Positions 26,056 to 32,630 of a DNA stretch of 64,000 bases are shown here, piece by piece (positions within the stretch are counted from its first letter, which is position 1; each line of letters begins with the position of its first letter). This DNA is from Kitasatospora atroaurantiaca. GTDB taxonomy: Bacteria; Actinomycetota; Actinomycetes; Streptomycetales; Streptomycetaceae. The translations under genes and the position numbers were made by a program. Where the stretch lies: assembly GCF_007828955.1 (NCBI RefSeq), contig NZ_VIVR01000001.1, positions 6,820,001-6,884,000 of the forward strand. Direction: 5' to 3'. The notes beneath the pieces were generated by a model. That model was not told where the DNA came from. It did not search any database and worked only from the letters and a program-made list of their open reading frames with translations.

Positions 26056-27540
26056 CTACCAGGGGGAGGGGGCGTAGTCCTTGAGGAAGCAGCCGTACAG
26101 GTCCTCGCCAAGCTCGCCGCGGACGATCGGGTCGTAGACCCGGGCCGCGCCGTCGACCAGGTCGAGCGGGGCGTGGAAGCCCTCCTCGGCGAGGCGCATC
26201 TTGTCCGGGTGCGGGCGCTCGTCGGTGATCCAGCCGGTGTCGACGGCGGTCATCAGGATGCCGTCGGTCTCCAGCATCTCCTTGGCGCTGGTGCGGGTCA
26301 GCATGTTCAGCGCGGCCTTGGCCATGTTGGTGTGCGGGTGGCCGGCGCCCTTGTAGCCGCGGCTGAACTGGCCCTCCATGGCGGAGACGTTCACCACGTA
26401 CTTGCGGTGGGCCTTGGCGGCCGCCATCGCCGGGCGCAGCTTGCTGATCAGGATGAACGGCGCGGTCGAGTTGCAGAGCTGGACCTCGAGCAGCTCGATC
26501 GGGTCGACCTCGCTGACGGTCTGCACCCAGCTGTTGGTCGAGGCGAGGTCGGGCACCAGGCCACCCGCGTCGATCGCGGTACCGGCCTCGATCCGGGCCG
26601 GTGAGGCCGAGCCGCTGACCAGCGCCAGCGCCGTCACGTCCTCGGCGCTGATCGCCTCGCGGCGGCTGACCTGGCCGGGCAGCGCCGGGCGGTCCACGCT
26701 GCCGCTGCCGAAGGTGCCGATCACGGTGGCCTGCGGGAGCTCACCGGCGGGCAGCGGGGCGGACTCCGCCATCACCAGCTCGCGGTACGCCGCGGGGGAG
26801 CGGCGTACCGTCTGCGCGGCGTTGTTGATCAGGATGTCCAGCGGGCCGTCGGCGGCGACCGACTCGGCGAGCGCGACGACCTGGCCCGGGTCGCGCAGGT
26901 CGATCCCGACGATCTTCAGCCGGTGCAGCCAGTCCGCGCTGTCCGGCATCGCCTTGAAGCGGCGGATCGCGTCGTTGGGGAAGCGGGTGGTGATGGTGGT
27001 GTGGGCGCCGTCGCGCAGCAGCCGCAGCGCGATGTACATCCCGATCTTCGCCCGGCCGCCGGTCAGCAGCGCCCGACGGCCCGTCAGGTCGGCCCGGGCG
27101 TCGCGGCGGGCGCGGTTGTCCCGGGCGCACGGCGGGCAGAGCTGGTGGTAGAAGGCGTCGACCTCGGTGTAGCGCTGCTTGCAGGTGTAGCAGGAGCGGG
27201 GCCGCTCCAGGATGCCCGCGATCTCGGTCGTGGTGGCGGTGGTCAGGCCGAAGGCGCCCGCCGTCTCGTCGTCGATCCGCCCGGGCGAGCCGGTCGCCGT
27301 CGCGGCCGTGACGGCGCGGTCGTTGGCGGTCTTGCGCGCGCGGGTCTCCTGGCGGCGGCGCTGCTTGAGCGTACGGAAGATGCCGCCGACCGCCTTGCGG
27401 ACGACGATCGCGTCCGGGTGGTCGACGTCCAGCTCGTCCAGCTCGGCGAGCACGCTGAGACAGAGCTCCAGCCGCTCCGGGTCGATGCCCGGGCCGTACT
27501 CGATCTCTTCGGTGCTCTGGTAGTCCGCGCCCGCCGTCAT
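26056..27540 (-). CDS. SDR-fold protein with an N-terminal zinc-ribbon-like module and no catalytic Tyr
   Basis: 494 residues. The N-terminal helical region (1-110) is followed by a four-Cys cluster, C117-x2-C120 and C135-x2-C138, likely a zinc site. A Rossmann SDR domain starts at TGGRAKIG (160-167), with NNAAQ (239-243) and Ser386 in NVSAMEG. At the YxxxK position the sequence is T404-N-M-A-K408, so the usual proton-donor Tyr is Thr. An unusual NADP site or a non-catalytic role is possible. The gene leads an operon with the Nudix hydrolase. Confidence 0.82.
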   Translation of the reverse strand: MTAGADYQSTEEIEYGPGIDPERLELCLSVLAELDELDVDHPDAIVVRKAVGGIFRTLKQRRRQETRARKTANDRAVTAATATGSPGRIDDETAGAFGLTTATTTEIAGILERPRSCYTCKQRYTEVDAFYHQLCPPCARDNRARRDARADLTGRRALLTGGRAKIGMYIALRLLRDGAHTTITTRFPNDAIRRFKAMPDSADWLHRLKIVGIDLRDPGQVVALAESVAADGPLDILINNAAQTVRRSPAAYRELVMAESAPLPAGELPQATVIGTFGSGSVDRPALPGQVSRREAISAEDVTALALVSGSASPARIEAGTAIDAGGLVPDLASTNSWVQTVSEVDPIELLEVQLCNSTAPFILISKLRPAMAAAKAHRKYVVNVSAMEGQFSRGYKGAGHPHTNMAKAALNMLTRTSAKEMLETDGILMTAVDTGWITDERPHPDKMRLAEEGFHAPLDLVDGAARVYDPIVRGELGEDLYGCFLKDYAPSPW

Positions 27541-27621
27541 GCTGCCCGCTGCTTCCTGGTCCGCCCTGCCCTGCTTACCGGCGAAGCCTACCTTGCCGGG
27601 GAGGTAATGACTGAAAGTCCA

Positions 27622-27650
27622 TTGCGTCCGTTACGCGGCTGGCCTAGGCT
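27622..27650 (+). promoter_or_regulatory. HrdB-type promoter of the methyltransferase
   Basis: TTGCGT (27622-27627) and TAGGCT (27645-27650) are separated by 17 nt. Transcription would begin near 27657, upstream of both possible starts of the methyltransferase gene. The region is shared with the divergent SDR gene. Confidence 0.55.
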
Positions 27651-27699
27651 CTGTAATAGATGAATGGCCGAAGCAGTCATTACGGATCGGAGTTCTGGC

Positions 27700-28443
27700 A
27701 TGTCCGACTGGGAGCAGTGGCAGCGCAGCTGGGACCGCCAGCAGGAGTGGTACATGCCCGACCGCGAGGAGCGGTTCCGGGCGATGCTCGACGTGGTGGA
27801 GGCGGTGGCCGGCCCCGAGCCGCGCATCCTCGACCTGGCCTGCGGCACCGGCAGCATCAGTGACCGCCTGCTCACCCGGCTGCCCGGAGCCGTCAGCGTC
27901 GGCGTGGATCTCGACCCGGCGCTGCTCACCATCGCCCGCGGCCACTTCGCGTCCGAGCCCCGCCTCACGCTGGTGACCGCCGACCTCAAGGACCCGGACT
28001 GGGCCGCCCGGCTGCCGCCCGACCCGTACGACGCGGTGCTGACCGCCACCGCCCTGCACTGGCTGCCCACCGACGACCTGCTCCGCCTCTACGGCGACCT
28101 GGCCAAGCTGCTCCGCCCGGGCGGCGTGTTCCTCAACGCCGACCACACCCCCGAGCCCGGCACTCCGCTCCTCAACGCCGCCGACCTGGCGTTCCAGCGC
28201 CGCCGCCAGGAGTGCGAGCGGGCCGCCGGGGTCCTCGACTGGGGCGACTGGTGGGCGGCCGCGGGCGCCGATCCGCTGCTCACCGAACAGGTCGCCGCCC
28301 GCACCGCCATCTACGGCTCGCACGCCGACGGCGACGTGCACCCGGCCGGCTGGCACACCGCCCGGCTGGTCGAGGCCGGGTTCCGCGAGGCCGGTGTGGT
28401 CTGGCGATCGGTCAGTGACTCGCTGGTCGCGGCGATCCGCTGA
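27700..28443 (+). CDS. SAM-dependent class I methyltransferase
   Basis: 247 residues. Motif I RILDLACGTGSISDRLL, the acidic VGVDLDPALL and YDAVLTATALHWLPTDDLL mark a Methyltransf_11/25-type enzyme. ATG 27700 gives the N-terminus MSDWEQWQRSWDRQQEWYMP, typical of close relatives; an in-frame ATG at 27664 would add 12 residues. The acceptor is unknown. Its last 32 nt overlap the 3' end of the convergent N-acetyltransferase gene. Confidence 0.85.
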   Translation: MSDWEQWQRSWDRQQEWYMPDREERFRAMLDVVEAVAGPEPRILDLACGTGSISDRLLTRLPGAVSVGVDLDPALLTIARGHFASEPRLTLVTADLKDPDWAARLPPDPYDAVLTATALHWLPTDDLLRLYGDLAKLLRPGGVFLNADHTPEPGTPLLNAADLAFQRRRQECERAAGVLDWGDWWAAAGADPLLTEQVAARTAIYGSHADGDVHPAGWHTARLVEAGFREAGVVWRSVSDSLVAAIR

Positions 28444-29221
28444 GCGGCAGCCGGTCCAGGGTGATCCCGAAGTACGTACGGTAGGCGGCCAGCGCCTCGC
28501 TCTCGTCGAGCAGTTCCTCGTGGCGCTCGCCGCCCGCCGTCCGGATCAGGCGGTTGCCGCTCAGGGTGATCCGGCCGTCGGGGGTGGGCAGTGAGCAGGT
28601 GGTCGAGCGGGTGAAGTGCGAGTCAGGCGAGGTGGTCTGCCACCAGCAGGTCGGGACGAAGTCCGCCAGCTCGTACGGGCGCAGGTCCAGCCGGTACTGC
28701 GGCTCGCCGTTCATCAGGACGTCGAGGTCCGGCCCGTGCTCGACCAGGGTGAAGACGCCGCCGGCGTCGGACTGCTCGTCACGTGCGCCGAGGCGCAGCG
28801 GCCGGCGGCTGAAGCGTCCGAAGCCGACGTCGACCAGCCAGGGCTCGTCCAGGTCGACGCGCAGCGCCAGGTGGTCGAAGGGTGGGCCGGGGGCGTCCTT
28901 GCCGAAGACCCGGGCGCTGAGCAGCGTCACCTCGTAACCGAGCGCGGTGAGCAGCGCGGCGAAGGCGCCGTTGAGTTCGTAGCAGAAGCCGCCGCGCCGC
29001 CGGGTGACGATCTTCTCCAGCAGCGCCTGCTGCTCCAGGACGACGGGCTCGCCGAGACGGATGCTGAGGTTCTCGAACGGGACGGTCGTCAGGTGCGCCC
29101 ACTGGAGCGCTTGCAGCCCGACGAGGTCGGGCCGGTCCGGACGCTTCGCGCCGATCCGGACGAGGTAGGCGTCCACGTGGGAGTCGTCCATCGTCAGGCT
29201 CATGGGGACATTCAGCCGCAT
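28412..29221 (-). CDS. nat: Arylamine N-acetyltransferase
   Basis: 269 residues. The catalytic triad is visible: Cys80 in RRGGFCYELN, His117 in FDHLAL and Asp131 in VDVGFG. It acetylates arylamines or hydrazines from acetyl-CoA; in actinobacteria, relatives also act as amide synthases. In-frame ATGs at 29203 and 29191 are alternative starts because no RBS is clear. The 3' end overlaps the convergent methyltransferase by 32 nt. Confidence 0.88.
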   Translation of the reverse strand: MRLNVPMSLTMDDSHVDAYLVRIGAKRPDRPDLVGLQALQWAHLTTVPFENLSIRLGEPVVLEQQALLEKIVTRRRGGFCYELNGAFAALLTALGYEVTLLSARVFGKDAPGPPFDHLALRVDLDEPWLVDVGFGRFSRRPLRLGARDEQSDAGGVFTLVEHGPDLDVLMNGEPQYRLDLRPYELADFVPTCWWQTTSPDSHFTRSTTCSLPTPDGRITLSGNRLIRTAGGERHEELLDESEALAAYRTYFGITLDRLPLSGSPRPASH

Positions 29222-29303
29222 CGAACCGGGCGCCCGCCATCGGTCGTTGGTCCTACGCCGGGAAACCCGATGGTGCAGGTCCCGACGGCAGCCCTAGACT
29301 CCG

Positions 29304-30452
29304 GTGCCTGTGACTGAGCAGAGCATTGAGGCCCTGGTGGCGGACGCGAAGAGGGTCGGGGAGGCCGTCTCCGTGGCGGGCGCCGGGATGGTAGACCGCG
29401 AGGTGCTCGCCGAGGTCGTCGCGCTCTGCGCGGTGGCGGGGGAGCACCTGCTGGTGGTCGGCGCGCCCGGCACCGCGAAGTCCGAGGCGGTACGGCGGGT
29501 GGCCGGCCAGCTGGGCGGCCGGTACTTCGAGTACCTGCTGGGCCGGTTCACCGAGCCGAATGAGCTGTTCGGGCCGGTGGATCTTCGGCTGCTCCGCGAG
29601 GGGCGGGTCGAGTTCGAGACGGCGGGCATGCTGCCCGAGGCCGAGATCGCCTTCCTCGACGAGGTCTTCCTCGGCTCGACGGCCGTGCTGAACACCCTGC
29701 TCGGCCTGCTCAACGAGCGGGTTTTCCGCCGCGGCCGCACGGTGCTGGCAAGCCCGCTGCGGGTGTGCGTCGGCGCTGCCAACAGCATGCCGGAGGACCC
29801 GGCGCTGGCCGCGTTCGCCGACCGTTTTCTGGCCCGGATCTTCGTGGAGCCGGTACCCGACGCCCGGCTGGAGGAGCTGCTGGAGGCCGGACGCCGTGCC
29901 GCACCCGTGCCGCTGGACTCCACGAGCCTCCTCGGAGCCGTCGACCGACTGGCCACCGCGGCCCAGGCCTGTGATCTGGCCGACGTCACCCCGCTGGTGG
30001 GTGCGGCAGTCCGGCGGCTGCGCGGTGCCGGAGTCGCCCTCAGCGACCGTCGCGCAGTCCGGGCGCAGCGGCTGATCGCGGCAGCGGCCGTGCTCGACGG
30101 CCGGACCGCCGCGACGGCTCAGGATCTGTGGGTCATACCGCTGATCGCGCCGACCGCCGATGCTCAGAAGCTGGCCCGTGACACGCTCGCCGACCTGGTG
30201 GAGAAGTCCTCCAACAGCAGCCTCGTGTACGCGGCCGAGGAACTCTCCCGTGGCGCTCTGGCCAGAGCCGAGCGTCTGGCCCGGACCGCGGCCGCCCTGC
30301 TGACCGAGCACGGCTCGGCACCTGGCGACCGGGACGTGCGGCTGCGGGTGGAGGCGACGCTCCGTGAGATGGACGCGGGCTTCGACCTCTCCGACCTGCC
30401 CGAATCCCTCGCGGGGGTACGGGCCCAGCTGGTCGCCGCGGTCCGGTCGTGA
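29304..30452 (+). CDS. MoxR/RavA-type AAA+ ATPase of a MoxR-vWA-propeller system
   Basis: 382 residues: Walker A GAPGTAKS (about 54-61), Walker B AFLDEVFLGS (about 114-123), arginine-finger region AFADRFLARIFVEP and a C-terminal lid. MoxR ATPases work with vWA proteins as remodelling pairs, and here a vWA gene follows. First gene of a four-gene operon (stop overlaps the next GTG). The start could be GTG 29304 or GTG 29310. Comparative work on NTP-dependent conflict systems predicts that such operons respond to invasive elements; this is family knowledge, not shown here. Confidence 0.88.
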   Translation: MPVTEQSIEALVADAKRVGEAVSVAGAGMVDREVLAEVVALCAVAGEHLLVVGAPGTAKSEAVRRVAGQLGGRYFEYLLGRFTEPNELFGPVDLRLLREGRVEFETAGMLPEAEIAFLDEVFLGSTAVLNTLLGLLNERVFRRGRTVLASPLRVCVGAANSMPEDPALAAFADRFLARIFVEPVPDARLEELLEAGRRAAPVPLDSTSLLGAVDRLATAAQACDLADVTPLVGAAVRRLRGAGVALSDRRAVRAQRLIAAAAVLDGRTAATAQDLWVIPLIAPTADAQKLARDTLADLVEKSSNSSLVYAAEELSRGALARAERLARTAAALLTEHGSAPGDRDVRLRVEATLREMDAGFDLSDLPESLAGVRAQLVAAVRS

Positions 30453-30883
30453 CGACGGCGCCCCGAGTCGCCCTGCAGTGGCGGCGTCGCGAGCCGCCAC
30501 TGCCCGCCGCGGCGGTGGTCGGACTCGGCGCCCAGGCGCGGGCACTGGCGGCCGCCACTCGGGAACGGCTCGCGGCCGGCGTGCAGTTGCGCGCTGTGGC
30601 CGATGCCGAGGCCTTGGTGGTGCTCGGTCCGTTCGGCGACCTGCCCTGGGTGGACGGCGCCCGGTACCTGGGCTGGGACGGCGGGATCCTGGTCCCGACC
30701 ACGGCCGGCCCCTGGCCGTCGGCGGCGCTCTGGCGCGAGGCGCTCGCCTCGTCGGAGAACCGCCTGGTGGTCCTGCTGCCCGGCACTGCGCTGGTTGCGG
30801 CCATGCCGTCGCGGACCGCCGACCCGGCCGCGCTCGGGTCGCTCGGGTCGCTCGCCGATGAGCCTGCCCACGCCGCGCCATGA
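30449..30883 (+). CDS. bpX5-like component of the MoxR-vWA-propeller system
   Basis: 144 residues in the position taken by the small bpX5 subunit in predicted MoxR-vWA-beta-propeller ternary systems. It starts VALQWRRREPPLPAAAVVGLG and contains LVVLGPFGDLPWVDGARYLGWDGGILVPT, which fits a compact alpha/beta adaptor domain. GTG overlaps the MoxR stop. No catalytic residues are recognised. Family assignment rests mainly on operon context and the WxDGxRYLGWDGGxLxPT motif. Confidence 0.65.
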   Translation: MTTAPRVALQWRRREPPLPAAAVVGLGAQARALAAATRERLAAGVQLRAVADAEALVVLGPFGDLPWVDGARYLGWDGGILVPTTAGPWPSAALWREALASSENRLVVLLPGTALVAAMPSRTADPAALGSLGSLADEPAHAAP

Positions 30884-30945
30884 GCAGGCCGCCGGCGGCC
30901 GGTCCGACGGTGACGACCCGGCCCCTCACAGAAAGACAGACGTGA
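30880..30945 (+). CDS. 21-codon bridging ORF between the bpX5-like and vWA genes
   Basis: ATG 30880 overlaps the bpX5-like stop (ATGA). Its own stop at 30943-30945 overlaps the GTG start of the vWA gene (GTGA). The peptide (MSRPPAAGPTVTTRPLTER...) has no recognisable function. The double overlap suggests it exists to pass ribosomes across the 58-nt gap; chance cannot be excluded. Confidence 0.35.
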   Translation: MSRPPAAGPTVTTRPLTERQT

Positions 30946-32630
30946 CCACGACCATGCACGCCACCGGGCTGCCCGCCGGCCTCGCGCCCTTTGCCGACAC
31001 GCTGTCGGCGCTGACCCCGGCCCTCGCGCTGGCGATCGGCCCGATGGTCCGGCGGATCGACGCGCTGGTGGGCGACCGCGAGCCGCTCGTGGCCCACGAG
31101 GGAACGCTCGACGGCTACGGCGGCCTCGCCCGTAGGGGACGGTGGGATCAGCTGCTCCCCTCCGAGTGGCTGCTGGCGGAGGAACTTCCCGACGAGTTCC
31201 TACGACGGCTGGTCGACGGTGAACTCCTGCACGTCGCACCGGAGTACCGGGAGCCGAGCCTGCGCGGCCGGGTCGTGGTCCTGGTCGATGCCGGTCCCGC
31301 ACAGGCGGGTGCCGGGCGTCTGGTGCAGCTCGCCGCACTGGTCGTGCTGCACCGCAGGGCCGCCGCCCGGGGTTCGCAGCTGGTGGTCGGGGTGCTCGGT
31401 GACGACCCCGAGAAGTGGCTGACCGGCGGCCTGGCCGAGCTGCTGCCGCGCTGGCTGAACGGGCGCCGAGACACGGAGCCGGACGCCCGGACGGTGGCGC
31501 GCGCCGCCGAGGCACTGGACGCGGACGACGAGTCATGGCTGCTCACCGCACCGGCGCTCGCCGCCGAACTGCCCGCTCGCCGCCGCACCCTGGCGAGCGA
31601 GGTGTGCGCGTGGGGCGCGGACGGCGCCACGCACGTACGCCTCACCCTGGGTGGTGCCACAGCCGAACTTCCGCTGCCTGCTTCGGAGATCGCCGTGCGG
31701 GCGCTGCGTGGCGCGGAGTTCAGGCGTGGCGGACCGGTGGTGGTGAGCCTGCCGGGTGTCCCGGACCTGCGCCTCCCGACGTTCACCAGTCCCTCGCGGA
31801 CCCTGCTCGCCAGAGGCCGGGGCGCTCGTAGCCTGGTGGCCGTCCGGGTACCCGACCCGGGAGCGCCGATGGGCGGTGTGCGCCGCCACTTCCTACCGGG
31901 GCCGGTCGTCGCGGCCGCCAGGATCGGACGCCGTCTGATCACGTTGGTCGTCGACGGCCACGAACTGGCGACCCACGTGATCGGCCGCCCGCTGGGCAGC
32001 GGACGCCGCGAGCCGGTCAGCCGCCAGAAGGTGGCCCTGGACGACGCCCTCCTCGCCGAGCTGCTCGAGGAGCCGGTGCTGCCGGTGCAACTGGACGGTG
32101 AGGCACTGCTGTGTCCGCTGGCGGGCAGGTGGTGGCGGATTCTGCCCGATGGGAGCGTGCGGTACGACCGGGCGGTGTCCTCGGATGCGACGCACCCCGC
32201 TCGGCCCCGCTTCAGCTGGGCGCGGGAGAGTGACGGGTCCGGAGGCGCGCGGCCGGGCAACGCCGATGGCGAGGCCGACTACGTGTTCGGCGGGGAGGCC
32301 ACGGCCTGGTCCAGGGACGGCGAGCTATGGCGCGTGCTGGGCAGCGACGGGCGCGGTACGAAGATCGTCGTCCCGCCGGACGCCCAGGTCATAGGCCTGG
32401 TCCGGCAGGCGGAGTCCACAGCCCTGATCACCCTTGCCATGGCCGGGCGGCTGGTACGCAGCGTACGGCCCGACGGCAGTCGTACGCTCAGCCGGTTCTC
32501 CGGCGGCGCGATGCCACCGGTCGTCCACCCCACCCTGCCGCTGATCGCGGCGGAGCCGAAGCGGGGCCGGATCGTGGTCGGCGACGCGGTCTCGGGGCAG
32601 GTCCACATGACGTTGGGGAGCAATACGTGA
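30942..32630 (+). CDS. vWA-like protein of the MoxR-propeller system
   Basis: 562 residues. The region 108-160 (RGRVVVLVDAGPAQAGAGRL ... GSQLVVGVLGDD) has the first strand and helix of a von Willebrand A domain. The MIDAS DxSxS motif is D116-A-G-P-A, so metal binding is probably lost. The C-terminal half shows beta-rich repeats (GRWWRILPDGSVRYDR, TAWSRDGELWRVLGSDGRGT) suggestive of propeller blades. GTG 30942 has only a weak GAAAGA site upstream. Its stop overlaps the next gene's GTG. It is expected to partner the MoxR ATPase. Confidence 0.72.
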   Translation: MTTTMHATGLPAGLAPFADTLSALTPALALAIGPMVRRIDALVGDREPLVAHEGTLDGYGGLARRGRWDQLLPSEWLLAEELPDEFLRRLVDGELLHVAPEYREPSLRGRVVVLVDAGPAQAGAGRLVQLAALVVLHRRAAARGSQLVVGVLGDDPEKWLTGGLAELLPRWLNGRRDTEPDARTVARAAEALDADDESWLLTAPALAAELPARRRTLASEVCAWGADGATHVRLTLGGATAELPLPASEIAVRALRGAEFRRGGPVVVSLPGVPDLRLPTFTSPSRTLLARGRGARSLVAVRVPDPGAPMGGVRRHFLPGPVVAAARIGRRLITLVVDGHELATHVIGRPLGSGRREPVSRQKVALDDALLAELLEEPVLPVQLDGEALLCPLAGRWWRILPDGSVRYDRAVSSDATHPARPRFSWARESDGSGGARPGNADGEADYVFGGEATAWSRDGELWRVLGSDGRGTKIVVPPDAQVIGLVRQAESTALITLAMAGRLVRSVRPDGSRTLSRFSGGAMPPVVHPTLPLIAAEPKRGRIVVGDAVSGQVHMTLGSNT

